From positions 2,704,501 to 2,768,500 of the forward strand of contig NZ_CP021434.1 of assembly GCF_002162355.1 (NCBI RefSeq): 64,000 bases of DNA, in the 5' to 3' direction. The notes under the pieces are model-generated. The model made no database searches. It saw nothing but the letters and a program-made list of their open reading frames with translations, and was not told where the DNA came from. Position 1 is the stretch's first letter. Every line of letters starts with the position of its first letter. This stretch comes from Tumebacillus avium (GTDB taxonomy: Bacteria > Bacillota > Bacilli > Tumebacillales > Tumebacillaceae). A program made the position numbers and the translations under genes. Positions 51,847 through 61,499 of the stretch are shown in pieces.

Positions 51847-51938
51847 GCGAATCCTCCTTCAGGGGATGAGAGTGAATTTTTGAAATCTTGTACTTGTTCA
51901 AGGATGTACGCAGAAAAACCTGCCCCCAGAACTATAAT

Positions 51939-51968
51939 TTTACAGAAAAATAAAAGTTCAGGTATAAT
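51939..51968 (+). promoter_or_regulatory. promoter of the DUF3906-like/pepF genes
   Basis: TTTACA (51939-51944), 18-bp spacer, TATAAT (51963-51968). Confidence 0.6.
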
Positions 51969-51991
51969 TGCTGGTAGAAGGGGGAGTCTGG

Positions 51992-52201
51992 ATGTTCTTG
52001 TACCGTCTCGAAGCAAAAGGGAAAGGATTCCCTGATTCTCAACTGTTTGTCCTCGCCGAAGATGAGGAGGGAGCGTTTGCCTCGGCAGAAGCTCTGCTCG
52101 AACGCAGTGCCCTGGGCCTGATCACGATCGACGAGTTTGCCATCATTGAGAAAAAGCGGGCCGAAAAAGGGTCCGGCTATGTTGTGGAAACAACGAACTG
52201 A
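51992..52201 (+). CDS. DUF3906-like small protein
   Basis: 69 residues from ATG 51992 (MFLYRLEAKGKGFPDSQLFV), 5 nt after GGGGGAG. Beta-alpha-beta-like and acidic. The MFLYR start and length fit DUF3906, a small unknown family of Bacilli; assignment is from memory of the pattern. Lies 27 nt before pepF. Confidence 0.65.
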   Translation: MFLYRLEAKGKGFPDSQLFVLAEDEEGAFASAEALLERSALGLITIDEFAIIEKKRAEKGSGYVVETTN

Positions 52202-52228
52202 TATACATATCAAAGGGGGAACCATGCC

Positions 52229-54037
52229 TTGTCGACCAACAAATTGTTGACCCGCGACCAAGTTGCGGAACATGAAAAATGGAACCTGGAAGCGATGTAC
52301 GCGACCAACGACGCGTGGGAAGCTGATTTCAAAAAAGTGCAGGACCTGCTGCCGGAAGTGGCCCAGTACCGCGGCCGTCTCGGCGAAGGGGCTTCCACCC
52401 TGCTCGAATGGATGCGCCTGAATGAAAAGATCGGGCTGACCTTCGACAACGTATTTGTCTACGCACATATGCGCTACCACCAAAACACCGGCGATTCGTT
52501 CTACCAGGGCCTCTCCGACCGCGCGTCGATGCTGGCGGCCGAAGTGTCGAGCGAACTGTCCTTCGTCAACCCGGAACTGCTTGGCCTGCCGGAGGGCACG
52601 CTGGAGCGCTTCATGGACGAAAATGAAGATCTGCGCATGTACAAGATCGTCTTCACCCGCCTGCTTCGCGAAAAAGAGCATGTGCTGTCTCAGGAAGTGG
52701 AAGAAGTGCTGGCGAAAGTCAGCGAGATCGCCGAAGCGCCGGGCTCGATTTTCTCGATGTTCTCGAACGCTGACCTGAAAATGTCGTCCGTGCAGGACTC
52801 GGAAGGCAACGAGCACGAAGTCAACGAAGGCCGCTACCGCAACCTGCTCGAATCGAAAGACCGCACCCTGCGCGAGCGCGCATTCAAGTCGCTGTTTAGC
52901 GCATACGGCCAGTTCCGCAACACGCTGGGCTCCACGTACAACAACAACGTCAAGAAAAACGTCTTCTACGCGAAGACGCGCAAATACAACACCACGCTGG
53001 AAGCGGCGCTGTCCGGTGACAACGTGCCGGTTGACGTGTACAACAACCTGATCCAGGCCAACCACGACAACCTGCCGCACCTGCACCGCTACCTCGAACT
53101 GCGCAAGAAGGTGCTCGGCGTCGACGAGTTGCACTACTACGACTTCTTCGTGCCGATGGTTGAATCGGTCGACATGACGATCCCGTGGGAAAAAGGCAAA
53201 ACGATGTCGCTCGACGCGCTGCAGCCGCTGGGCGAAGAGTATGTCACCACCGTGCAGCGCGCGTTTGACGAGCGCTGGGTCGACGTGTTCCCAAATGAAG
53301 GCAAGCGCAGCGGCGCTTACTCCTGGGGCACCTACACCTCGCCGCCGTTCCTGTTCCTGAACTACACCGAGACGCTGGATGACGTGTTCACCACCGTTCA
53401 CGAACTGGGTCACTCCATGCACTCCTACTACACGATGAAGACCCAGCCGTTCATCTACGGCAACTACACGATCTTTGTCGCGGAAGTGGCTTCGACCTTG
53501 AACGAGAACCTCCTGCTCTCCAAGATGCTGCGCGAGGAGACCGACAAGCAGAAGCGCATGTACCTGCTGACTCATTCGCTCGACCAGTACCGTTCGACGA
53601 TGTTCCGCCAGACGATGTTTGCCGAGTTCGAGAAGATCGTGCACGGCCTCGTCGAAGAAGGTCACCCGCTCAATGCCGACCTGCTGTCCCAGGTGTACCT
53701 CGACCTGAACATCAAGTACTACGGCCCGGTGCTGACCCTCGATGAGGAACTGAAAAACGAGTGGGCGCGCATCCCGCACTTCTACGATGCGTTCTACGTG
53801 TACAAATACGCGACCGGCTTCGCAGCTGCTGCAGCGCTGGCTCGCCAAATCCAAGAGGAAGGCGCTCCGGCTGTGGAACGCTACCTGAACTTCCTCAAAA
53901 AAGGCTCGTCGGAAGATCCGATCGACCTGCTGAAAGGCGCAGGCGTCGACATGTCTTCCCCGCAGCCGATCCACGACGCGTTCAAAGTGTTTGTGGAGCG
54001 TCTGGATGAACTGGAAGCGTTGATCAACGAACAGTAA
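52229..54037 (+). CDS. pepF: oligoendopeptidase F (M3B)
   Basis: A 602-residue cytosolic metallopeptidase. The zinc motif is TTVHELGHSMHSYY (HExxH about residues 391-395), with the third ligand Glu in FVAEVASTLNENLLL; SWGTYTSPPFLFLNY is also typical. TTG start, since the nearby ATG (52224) is out of frame; AAAGGGGGA lies 8 nt upstream. It degrades oligopeptides of about 7-17 residues, and homologues can process peptide signals. Confidence 0.93.
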   Translation: MSTNKLLTRDQVAEHEKWNLEAMYATNDAWEADFKKVQDLLPEVAQYRGRLGEGASTLLEWMRLNEKIGLTFDNVFVYAHMRYHQNTGDSFYQGLSDRASMLAAEVSSELSFVNPELLGLPEGTLERFMDENEDLRMYKIVFTRLLREKEHVLSQEVEEVLAKVSEIAEAPGSIFSMFSNADLKMSSVQDSEGNEHEVNEGRYRNLLESKDRTLRERAFKSLFSAYGQFRNTLGSTYNNNVKKNVFYAKTRKYNTTLEAALSGDNVPVDVYNNLIQANHDNLPHLHRYLELRKKVLGVDELHYYDFFVPMVESVDMTIPWEKGKTMSLDALQPLGEEYVTTVQRAFDERWVDVFPNEGKRSGAYSWGTYTSPPFLFLNYTETLDDVFTTVHELGHSMHSYYTMKTQPFIYGNYTIFVAEVASTLNENLLLSKMLREETDKQKRMYLLTHSLDQYRSTMFRQTMFAEFEKIVHGLVEEGHPLNADLLSQVYLDLNIKYYGPVLTLDEELKNEWARIPHFYDAFYVYKYATGFAAAAALARQIQEEGAPAVERYLNFLKKGSSEDPIDLLKGAGVDMSSPQPIHDAFKVFVERLDELEALINEQ

Positions 54038-54055
54038 AGCTATTGTAAATAGTAA

Positions 54056-54088
54056 AAAAGGCACCCTGATTACAGGGTGCTTTTTCTT
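54056..54088 (+). terminator. intrinsic terminator
   Basis: AAGGCACCCTG / CAGGGTGCTTTTT. Confidence 0.88.
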
Positions 54089-54187
54089 GTTTTATCGAAC
54101 AAAAAAAGGAATCTACAGGAAAAGTGAAGAACTTTAATAGAGTAAGCTTTCAGAAAATGAGCAGGTTGTGCAAGAGGTGTTTGAGAG

Positions 54188-55222
54188 ATGACATCAGCCC
54201 TGTCAGAAACAATACTCGATTCGATGCCGTTGGGACTTGTCGCCATCGACAATACGATGACGATCATCCGCTATAACGAAGCGGCGGCGAACATCATGGG
54301 TTTGCCGGTGGAGCATGTGCTGGGCCGAAACATCGACGATGTGTTCCGCCCGCGCGCCAATGAGCGGACGATTCAATTGACGCTGGAAAGACAGATCGAG
54401 TTTCGCAACTATGAAGTGCAGATTGAAGTGTGCGGGCAGATGCAGTGGTTGTTGATCAACACCTGGCTGATGCGCGGCGACCACGGAGAGGTGCTGGGGG
54501 CCACCATGGCCTTTTCGGACATCACGGCGGTCAAAGAGATGGAGCAGCATCTGGTGCGGTCGGCGCGGCTGGTCACCATCGGCGAGATGGCGGCAGGCGC
54601 AGCGCATGAGATTCGCAATCCGCTCACGGTGATCAAAGGCTTTTTGCAGCTCTGGGAGCGAGATCATCAGCATCCCTATCTGCCGCTGATCCTGCGCGAG
54701 GTCGACCATATCGACAAGATCGTCCAGCAGTTCCTGCAGCTCAGCAAGAAAGATCTGCAACACACCGACGGACAGAAGGAGTTCGATCTGCTGGAAACGA
54801 TCCGCGATCTCAACGGCCTGTGCGATTCGGAAGCGATATTGAACGGAATTGAGTTTACCTTGCACCATGAAGCAGACCCGATCCCGGTGCTGCTCAACCG
54901 CACGGAGTGGAAGCAGATCGTGGTCAATCTGATCCGCAATGCCTTTGATGCGTTTACGGAAGCGCATCCCAACAAACAGGTGCAGGTGCACCTGCGGCGG
55001 CGCAGAGATCATGCCGCCCTGTTTATCGTCGACAACGGGTCGGGCATGTCCAAGCAGTTGCTGCGCCAGGTCCGCGACGCCTTTTTTACAACCAAAGAAA
55101 ACGGAACGGGCCTTGGCCTCGCGATCTGCGAGAGCCTGGCCGCCCGCAACGGCTGCCGGTTTCGCATGTATTCGCGCGAAGGCCGGGGAACGGTCGTCGT
55201 GCTGCAAGTTCCGTTGCGCTAA
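54188..55222 (+). CDS. soluble PAS sensor histidine kinase
   Basis: A 344-residue kinase with one PAS domain (DSMPLGLVAIDNTMTIIRYN), HisKA (GEMAAGAAHEIRNPLTVIKG, His near 140) and HATPase_c (NLIRNAFDAFTEAHPNKQ, DNGSGMS, GTGLGLAICESL). No membrane helix and no partner regulator, so it too is an orphan of the sporulation-kinase type. Shares the AHEIRNPLT box with the kinase at 26261. Confidence 0.88.
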   Translation: MTSALSETILDSMPLGLVAIDNTMTIIRYNEAAANIMGLPVEHVLGRNIDDVFRPRANERTIQLTLERQIEFRNYEVQIEVCGQMQWLLINTWLMRGDHGEVLGATMAFSDITAVKEMEQHLVRSARLVTIGEMAAGAAHEIRNPLTVIKGFLQLWERDHQHPYLPLILREVDHIDKIVQQFLQLSKKDLQHTDGQKEFDLLETIRDLNGLCDSEAILNGIEFTLHHEADPIPVLLNRTEWKQIVVNLIRNAFDAFTEAHPNKQVQVHLRRRRDHAALFIVDNGSGMSKQLLRQVRDAFFTTKENGTGLGLAICESLAARNGCRFRMYSREGRGTVVVLQVPLR

Positions 55223-55252
55223 AAAGGAGTCCCTTTGCGGGACTCCTTTTTT
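55221..55252. terminator. bidirectional terminator
   Basis: AAAAAGGAGTCCC / GGGACTCCTTTTTT. Confidence 0.92.
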
Positions 55253-56471
55253 AAAACGCTTCGTTGAGGTCTTTTTGCAATTGATGGCGCACCAGGAAGA
55301 AATACAGGAACGCTTGCACGGCGAGAATTAAGAAGGTGACAAAATAGATCGAGTTGTAGTCGCCGCCGAGCAGCAGGTATCCGGCCAACATGGAGGACAA
55401 CGCGCCTGCCGCCGAGCGGAACAGGTTGCGCAGCCCGGAGTGCAGGCCGCGTTCGTCGTCGGCTGTCGCTTTCATCATCGAGGAGTCGATGAACGAGTTG
55501 AACAGCGTGCCGCTGAACCCTTTGCCGAGCAGGAACAGATAGAAGGCATAGACGATGACGTTAAAGCCCATCAGCAGCATGCAGATCAGCAGGAGCGCAT
55601 AGGCGCTGTACAAGCCGACGCGCCGCCATGAAGTCTTCATCAGATACGGTGTGAACAGCGAAGCGAGGAAGAGCAGGAACGAGTTCACCGCCAGCATGTA
55701 GCCGATCGCGTCGTCGCTGAGCGTATAGCGTTCGCGCAGGATGACGTTTTCAAACGGCCCGAGCAGCTGCCAGATGAAGCCGTTGGTGGTGGCGAACAGC
55801 ACGTAGATCATCACCTGCTTGCTTGGGATGACCTTCCAGCTGACTCTCTTCGGGCTCTTCGATTCCTCTTCGGCGACCCGTTTGCTTTTCGCGGGGAGGA
55901 AGCAGCGCATGAGCAGCATGATCGCAAAAGCGACGGCGATCAAAAAGACGGTGCTCTGATACATCGTGTTGCCGGGCGGCAGCAGGGCGGGCAGTTTGGT
56001 GCCGAGGATGTTGCCGAGCGCCAGCGCCAAGGTGAAGGCGGAGACAAGCAGGCTGTAGGCGGTCGTCTCGTCTTCCTTTTTCTCGCACAGCGACATGATG
56101 TACGGGAATTCACAGGCGATGACAAACGAGAAGCCAAAGCCGGACACGATCTGTGCCAGATACAGCGTGAGCGGCGTCTCGACAAATCCGATCAGCACAT
56201 AGCCAAGCACAACGAATGCCGAGCCGAACAGCATCGTGAATTTTGAACCAAACCGGTCGGTGATCATGCCGGCCGGATAGGACACGGCAGCGACGGTCAG
56301 CGTGTAGCAGGCGAGCGAGATGCCGATCGTCGCCGTGGTGAAGCCGAGTTCCAGATAGTGAAAGTTTAAGATGACCGCCATGCCGATGCCGACGCCAAAC
56401 AGCATTTCGGACAGCAGATAAAACAGGACGGCAGGCGGCAGGGAAAAGAGCGAGCGCAAATAGCCAAGCAT
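55251..56471 (-). CDS. MFS transporter
   Basis: 406 residues from ATG 56471 with GGAGGT 9 nt upstream; about 12 membrane helices. SYPAGMITDRFGSKFTMLFG is the MFS loop-2/3 motif. Substrate unknown; may share a transcript with the upstream acyl-CoA synthetase gene. Confidence 0.84.
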   Translation of the reverse strand: MLGYLRSLFSLPPAVLFYLLSEMLFGVGIGMAVILNFHYLELGFTTATIGISLACYTLTVAAVSYPAGMITDRFGSKFTMLFGSAFVVLGYVLIGFVETPLTLYLAQIVSGFGFSFVIACEFPYIMSLCEKKEDETTAYSLLVSAFTLALALGNILGTKLPALLPPGNTMYQSTVFLIAVAFAIMLLMRCFLPAKSKRVAEEESKSPKRVSWKVIPSKQVMIYVLFATTNGFIWQLLGPFENVILRERYTLSDDAIGYMLAVNSFLLFLASLFTPYLMKTSWRRVGLYSAYALLLICMLLMGFNVIVYAFYLFLLGKGFSGTLFNSFIDSSMMKATADDERGLHSGLRNLFRSAAGALSSMLAGYLLLGGDYNSIYFVTFLILAVQAFLYFFLVRHQLQKDLNEAF

Positions 56472-56525
56472 GACCTTTGTACCTCCAAACAACTTACAGG
56501 AATTTCAAATGTTCTAGGTAGTGTA

Positions 56526-58322
56526 CTACATGGTGGCGAGGTTGTCAGCTTTTTTTTCGCTTTTTGCGTCCTCTTCGTACATCGAATCGATCTCTTCCTG
56601 GTAATTGGTCTGCAGGACGTGGGTGCGGACTTTCAAGGATGGGGTCAATTCGCCGTCTTCGAGGGTCAGGTCGCGGGTGAGCAAGCTGAATTTTTTCGGG
56701 ATCTCATAGGGCGCAAAGTCTTTCAGCGTGCGTGCGATCTCGCCGTTGAACAGGTCGCTCACCGCCTGCTGCTGGAGGAGCTTGTGCAGGCCGGGCGGGA
56801 GATCCTGCTCGTCAGCCCACTGGCGCAAGGCGGGAAAATCGGGCACGATCAGCGCCGTCACGTATTTGCGGCGGTCACCGAACAGGATGGCCTGCGAGAT
56901 ATAGGGGCTGCGGGCCAAGGCCGACTCGATCGGGAATGGCGCGACATTTTTGCCGGTGGTGAGGACGAGGATGTTTTTCTTGCGCTCGACGATGCGCAGG
57001 TAGCCGTCGCTGAGCTCGCCGATGTCGCCGGTGCAAAACCAGCCCTCTTCGTCAAACGCTTCGGCGGTGGCTTGCGGATTCTTGTAGTAGCCGCTCATGA
57101 TGCTGGGGCCTTTGACGAGAATCTCGCCGTCCGCTGCCGTTTTGATCTCCAGACCGGGAATCGGGCGCCCGACCGTGCCGACGCGGATCGCGGTGACCGG
57201 GTTGGTGGAGATGACCGGCGAAGTTTCGGTCAGTCCGTAGCCTTCGGAGACGGGCAGGCCGATCGCGTGAAAGAACTCGGCGATGTACGGGGACAGGGCA
57301 GCGCCGCCGGAGACGAGCAGGCGCAGGTTGCCGCCCATTTTCTCGCGGACTTTTGAGTAGACGAGCTTGTCGAACAGCGGGCGGAACAGGCGAGTGCCGA
57401 CAGACGGCTTTTGCGAATGCTTGACGCCCGATCGGATGGCGACGTTAAACAGCCAGCGCCGCAAGCCGGAGGAGTCCTGGAGAGTTTTCATCACGCCTGC
57501 ATAGACTTTTTCATAAAAGCGCGGGACGGACATGAGCAGCGTGGGTTTGACTTCGACGATGTTTTGGGCGACGAGGGTGATGTCTTCGGCGTAGGCGATG
57601 GTGGCGCCGGCGAGCGTGGCGGTAAATTGGCCGCAGGTGCGTTCGAAGATGTGGGACAGAGGCAGGTGGGAGAGCGTGATGTCGCTGGTGTCTAGGGGGA
57701 TATATTTGCCGGTCTCGACGATGTTGGCGATCAGGTTGCCGTGGGTGAGCATGACGCCTTTCGGATTGCCGGTCGTGCCTGAGGTGTAGCAGATCGTGGC
57801 GGTGTCGCCTTCCGCAACGTCTTCCCAAGTCGTGAGCGGACCCTGGCCTTCCAGCATCTCGAAGCCGGTCTCCAGCACATCGCTGTAGGCGAGGATGTTG
57901 GTGTTGTTTTCGAGGACGGCCGGTTCGAAGAGGATGATATAGCGCAGTTTGTCGGGGGCGGCGGCGCGGGCTTTTTCGGCGAGCTCGGGGGTTTCGGCGA
58001 AGAGGATCTCGACATCGCCGTTGTCTAGGATGTAGCCGATCTGCGCTTCGGTCAGGGTCGGGTAGATCGGAATCGAGATGGCGCCAAGCGACAGGATGGC
58101 GTAGTCGGCGATCGTCCAGGCCGGGCGGTTGCCCGAGAGGATGGCGACTTTGCTTTGCGGTTGGATGCCGAGCTTTTGCAAGCCGTATGCTAGCGACTGA
58201 ATGCGCTGCCAAAACACGCTGTACGTCATGCGGTGCCAGATGCCGTCTTCTTTCCAGAGCAAGGCGTCGCGATTGTAGTACGAGGATACCGTTTCATGGA
58301 GCATCGCAGGTAAATTTCGCAT
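56526..58322 (-). CDS. long-chain acyl-CoA synthetase
   Basis: 598 residues from ATG 58322, 10 nt after AAGGAGG. AMP-binding family, FAA1-type: ICYTSGTTGNPKGVMLTHGN (P-loop), SEGYGLTETSPVIS, GWFCTGDIGELSDGYLRIVE and RKKNILVLTTGKNVAPFPIE. It activates fatty acids to acyl-CoA at the membrane. Confidence 0.92.
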   Translation of the reverse strand: MRNLPAMLHETVSSYYNRDALLWKEDGIWHRMTYSVFWQRIQSLAYGLQKLGIQPQSKVAILSGNRPAWTIADYAILSLGAISIPIYPTLTEAQIGYILDNGDVEILFAETPELAEKARAAAPDKLRYIILFEPAVLENNTNILAYSDVLETGFEMLEGQGPLTTWEDVAEGDTATICYTSGTTGNPKGVMLTHGNLIANIVETGKYIPLDTSDITLSHLPLSHIFERTCGQFTATLAGATIAYAEDITLVAQNIVEVKPTLLMSVPRFYEKVYAGVMKTLQDSSGLRRWLFNVAIRSGVKHSQKPSVGTRLFRPLFDKLVYSKVREKMGGNLRLLVSGGAALSPYIAEFFHAIGLPVSEGYGLTETSPVISTNPVTAIRVGTVGRPIPGLEIKTAADGEILVKGPSIMSGYYKNPQATAEAFDEEGWFCTGDIGELSDGYLRIVERKKNILVLTTGKNVAPFPIESALARSPYISQAILFGDRRKYVTALIVPDFPALRQWADEQDLPPGLHKLLQQQAVSDLFNGEIARTLKDFAPYEIPKKFSLLTRDLTLEDGELTPSLKVRTHVLQTNYQEEIDSMYEEDAKSEKKADNLATM

Positions 58323-58426
58323 GAATTCACGTCCTCCTTTTCCGAGGGGCAGGTGTGGTGATTCATGTTTACGCCGTGAGGGTTTGTACGTATGATAAAA
58401 AGAATAGGAAAGGAGGACGGGATAAG

Positions 58427-58636
58427 ATGCGCTTTTCACGAGCGGAATTGCTGGAGATTATCACGCCGCACGTCTTGCGGACGCTGGTGCGGCTGCACGC
58501 AGCCAAAGGCAAGGTGGTGACGGCCGACGAGCTGTCACAGGCGGGCTTGTCGGAAGCGGAGCAGCGCGCGCTGATTCAGACGCGGCGTTTAGAGGAGACG
58601 GAGCCTGGGGTGTATGGGGTGAACCTGAACGTGTAA
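58427..58636 (+). CDS. small protein, unknown
   Basis: 69 residues from ATG 58427 after AAGGAGG. Helical with a winged-helix-like flavour (LLEIITPHVLRTLVRLHAAK, then VVTADELSQAGLSEAEQRAL). Divergent from the acyl-CoA synthetase gene; a regulatory role is possible but unproved. Confidence 0.6.
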   Translation: MRFSRAELLEIITPHVLRTLVRLHAAKGKVVTADELSQAGLSEAEQRALIQTRRLEETEPGVYGVNLNV

Positions 58637-58699
58637 ACAAAAGATGGGGGAGGAAGACGGCGATGCGTGATCGCCGTCTTTCCTCTTTAAAGGGAAGGG

Positions 58700-58882
58700 T
58701 TACTGCGCGTCCTCAGTGCCGTTGCTTACGACTTGGCGTCTGATGTCGCGAAGCAGTTCGGCTTTGTTTTTGCGTACGCGCAGCCCGCCGACTTTATAGG
58801 ACGGATGAATTCGCAGCCGTTTGGCGAGCGCCTGGACTTCTTTGACACCCATGCTGTTCAACTCTTCCACGTCGACACTCAT
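58700..58882 (-). CDS. small SAP/Rho-N-like protein
   Basis: 60 residues from ATG 58882, 8 nt after GGGAGG. LNSMGVKEVQALAKRLRIHP and KNKAELLRDIRRQ resemble the helix-extended-helix of SAP or Rho N-terminal domains, which bind nucleic acid. Function unknown. Confidence 0.62.
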   Translation of the reverse strand: MSVDVEELNSMGVKEVQALAKRLRIHPSYKVGGLRVRKNKAELLRDIRRQVVSNGTEDAQ

Positions 58883-58902
58883 TCCTTCCACCTCCCAAAA
58901 AT

Positions 58903-58937
58903 AAAACCCAGACCCGCAGACAGGGGTCTAGGTTTTA
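58903..58937. terminator. bidirectional terminator
   Basis: AAAACC-c-AGACCC / GGGTCT-a-GGTTTT, following the haemoglobin gene on the minus strand. Confidence 0.78.
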
Positions 58938-58956
58938 CTTTGTCCAATTTGGCTCT

Positions 58957-59322
58957 TTATTTCCCAAGAATATCATCTTTCAAAGTGAGCAGGTGGTTGA
59001 CCACGGTGTCGATGTCCGCTTCGGAGACGTTGAAGTCGCGCAGGGCGTCAGACAGGTGGTGAGCCACCGCCATGAAGTGCGCCATTTGCAGGTTCATGCC
59101 TTCGTGCGCTTTCTCCATGCTTTTGCCGGAGTATTGGTTCGGGCCGCCGAGCGCGAAGGAGATGAATTGCGCCTGGTGGCGGCGCTGCTTGTCCATGTCG
59201 GTAGTTTTGAAGAAGTGGTTGACGGTGTCATCTTTCATCATGCGGTCGTAGAAGTTATCGACAACGGCAGAGATCGCTTCCTGGCCGCCGAGCTTTTCGT
59301 AAAGGGATTGAGTTTCTTGCAT
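58957..59322 (-). CDS. truncated haemoglobin (group I)
   Basis: A 121-residue protein: SLYEKLGGQEAISAVVDNFY (Tyr of the B helix), FISFALGGPNQYSGKSM (Gly-Gly motif) and FMAVAHHLSDALRDFNV with the proximal His. Group I truncated globins bind O2 or NO. A Rex/Fnr-like dyad overlaps its promoter, suggesting oxygen or redox control. Confidence 0.9.
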   Translation of the reverse strand: MQETQSLYEKLGGQEAISAVVDNFYDRMMKDDTVNHFFKTTDMDKQRRHQAQFISFALGGPNQYSGKSMEKAHEGMNLQMAHFMAVAHHLSDALRDFNVSEADIDTVVNHLLTLKDDILGK

Positions 59323-59378
59323 CGGAAATCATCCTCTCCAAATATTGTTTACATGAACAGGATACCCGAAAATCAGGA

Positions 59379-59402
59379 ATTATATTGTGATAAATATCAC
59401 AC
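59379..59402 (-). promoter_or_regulatory. globin promoter -10 with Rex/Fnr-like operator
   Basis: On the minus strand TATAAT (59384-59379) adjoins the dyad TTGTGA-TAAATA-TCACAC (plus strand 59385-59402). The dyad covers the -10/-35 spacer, the place for repression. A second half-site (TGTGA) follows at 59404. Confidence 0.7.
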
Positions 59403-59458
59403 TGTGATACGATTTTGTCAGAAGAAACTGACTCGTGAGTGCAAAAGGGAGTGGAGAG

Positions 59459-60415
59459 ATGAACGTACATAAGATCGCAGTCCCGACTCCTTTTGAAATT
59501 GGGGACGTCAATGTCTACTTGCTGCAGGACGAGGGCTGTTTGACGCTCGTCGATACCGGCACGAACAGCCGGGAAGGGGAGCGGGTGCTGGAGCAGGGCT
59601 TGGCGGAAGTGGGCGTGCGCGTGGAAGACTTGTCGCAGATTGTGCTGACCCATTTTCACGCTGACCATGCCGGACTTTTGGAGCGGCTGGTGCAGCGCAG
59701 CGGCGCAAAAGTGTATGCGCATCCGCTGACCCACGACCTGATCCTGCCGACTGAGCAAGGGCTGCAGAAGCGGGCGGACTTTTTTGATGAGATCTATCTG
59801 CGCATGGGTCTGGTCGATGAAGTTCGGCGCGGGAAGATCGTCGCGGAGATCAAAGGCTATCAGGACGACATGGGCCGCGCGGGCGTCGATGTGGCGCTGC
59901 ACGAAGGGGACAAGCTGCCCGGGCATGACAAGTGGCGCGTGATCTATACGCCGGGACACTCGCAGGATCACCTGTCCTTGTATCGGGAAGCGGACGGCAT
60001 GATGGTGCTCGGGGACCATCTGCTGCAGAACATCTCGTCGAACGCTTTTATCGAGCCGCCGGCACGGGATGGGGACGAGCGTCCGAAGACGCTGATGATC
60101 TATCGCGAGGCGTTGCGCAAAGTGTACGCGATGGAGTGGAGCGTGGGCCTGCCCGGGCATTTTGAGGAGATCCGCGAGTATCGGGAGCTGATCGACAAGC
60201 GTTTTGCCTCGCAGGAGAAGCGGGCGGCAAAAGTGGTCGAGCAGGTGAAAGCGGGCAAGCGCACCGGGTACGAGATCTGTGCGGCGCTGTTCCCAAAAGT
60301 GATGAACCACCTGCCCTTGGTGATGTCCGAGACGCTTGGGCAACTCGACTGGATGACGGCGGAAGGCAAGATCACGCGGGAACTGAACGAGCAGGGCGTG
60401 TGGGTGTTTCGGTAA
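59459..60415 (+). CDS. metallo-beta-lactamase-fold hydrolase
   Basis: 318 residues from ATG 59459. IVLTHFHADHAGLLERL is the HxHxDH zinc motif (about 65-75), with VIYTPGHSQDHLSLY and MMVLGDHLL supplying further ligands; the extra C-terminal helices resemble the YqjP/LACTB2-like group. Substrate unknown. Divergent from the globin gene. Confidence 0.87.
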   Translation: MNVHKIAVPTPFEIGDVNVYLLQDEGCLTLVDTGTNSREGERVLEQGLAEVGVRVEDLSQIVLTHFHADHAGLLERLVQRSGAKVYAHPLTHDLILPTEQGLQKRADFFDEIYLRMGLVDEVRRGKIVAEIKGYQDDMGRAGVDVALHEGDKLPGHDKWRVIYTPGHSQDHLSLYREADGMMVLGDHLLQNISSNAFIEPPARDGDERPKTLMIYREALRKVYAMEWSVGLPGHFEEIREYRELIDKRFASQEKRAAKVVEQVKAGKRTGYEICAALFPKVMNHLPLVMSETLGQLDWMTAEGKITRELNEQGVWVFR

Positions 60416-60433
60416 AAAGTGCATGAGCAGCAG

Positions 60434-60463
60434 AAAGCCTCCTCAAGGTTTGAGGAGGCTTTT
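60434..60463. terminator. bidirectional terminator
   Basis: AAAGCCTCCTCA / TGAGGAGGCTTT with a 5-nt loop. Confidence 0.9.
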
Positions 60464-61384
60464 GTCGCTGATCGGGATCGTGTACGTTTCGCCAAAGCTG
60501 TTTTTGTGATGGAAGCGGTCGCGGATGACGATGCGGTCGCGGTAGAGTTCGACGAAGCGGGATTCGCTTTTGAAGTGGTCGGCGATCCGGTCAACGATCG
60601 GCTGATAGACGGAGCCGAGACCAACGAAGGTGATGTTGTCGCGCTGGAGAAACTCGGTTGGTGCGGTGATCGAAACATGGGAGTGTCCGGAAAACCAGAT
60701 CACTTGCGGGTGTTTGCCCGCGATGGCGAGCAACTGGTTGGTCTGCACGGCGGAGACGCCGTTGTCCGTTTTGCCAACCGTCTTGTCGAGCGGCTGGTGG
60801 AGGAAGACGAAGGTGGGAGCTTTGGAGCTGAGGAGCGTTTTTTCAAACCAGGAGATCTGCTCGTCAGACAGCCAGGCCGCTTCGCCGATGACCTTTTGTT
60901 TATCCATGTATTGTTCGGGCGAGAGGTGAATGAAATGCGCCCCTTGTTCGAAATGGTCGTAGTAGAGCTTCTTGAGGCGGAAGACGTTCCGAAATACGGC
61001 TTTGGCTTTGTTGTCGTTCCATTCGGGATTCTCCCATTGGTAGTAGTATTCGTGGTTGCCCATGGTGGGATAGAGCTTGAAGTTGCCGTTGGCTTTGTTG
61101 ATCGTCTGCACCAGTTCAAGATCTTTCGGGCGGCCGTTGCTGAGATCGCCGTTGATGACGAGAAACTCAGGCTTGAGCGGCGCGATGTCACGCAAGGCGT
61201 GCGTAAACTTGTACGTGCTCTTGTAGTGGTCGATGCTCCAGGCGTCCATCACATGAACGTCTGAGAAAACAGCAAACTTCAGCAGGGGCTCCTCCAACTG
61301 TTTCGGCCCGGCCAGACCCGTGCCCGGAATCAGCAGGACAGCCATCAGCAGCGTGAAGAGCGCGGCCGCAACATACCGTCTCAT
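60443..61384 (-). CDS. exported metallophosphoesterase
   Basis: About 313 residues from ATG 61384 (10 nt after GGAGG); a TTG at 61390 is the alternative. Signal peptide to about residue 26. Calcineurin-like motifs in order: FAVFSDVHVMD, VINGDLSNG, PTMGNHEYYY, FVFLHQPLDK and WFSGHSHVS. Extracytoplasmic phosphatase or nucleotidase; substrate unknown. Confidence 0.88.
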   Translation of the reverse strand: MRRYVAAALFTLLMAVLLIPGTGLAGPKQLEEPLLKFAVFSDVHVMDAWSIDHYKSTYKFTHALRDIAPLKPEFLVINGDLSNGRPKDLELVQTINKANGNFKLYPTMGNHEYYYQWENPEWNDNKAKAVFRNVFRLKKLYYDHFEQGAHFIHLSPEQYMDKQKVIGEAAWLSDEQISWFEKTLLSSKAPTFVFLHQPLDKTVGKTDNGVSAVQTNQLLAIAGKHPQVIWFSGHSHVSITAPTEFLQRDNITFVGLGSVYQPIVDRIADHFKSESRFVELYRDRIVIRDRFHHKNSFGETYTIPISDKSLLKP

Positions 61385-61499
61385 CCTCAAGTTCCCTCCT
61401 CCTTATCCGGCAAAAAAGTTTCAGGTAGTATGCCACGATTTGACAGGGAGTATGTTACACTCGAAAGAGAAGAGTCTATTGAACTGGGAGGGTTTCGGG

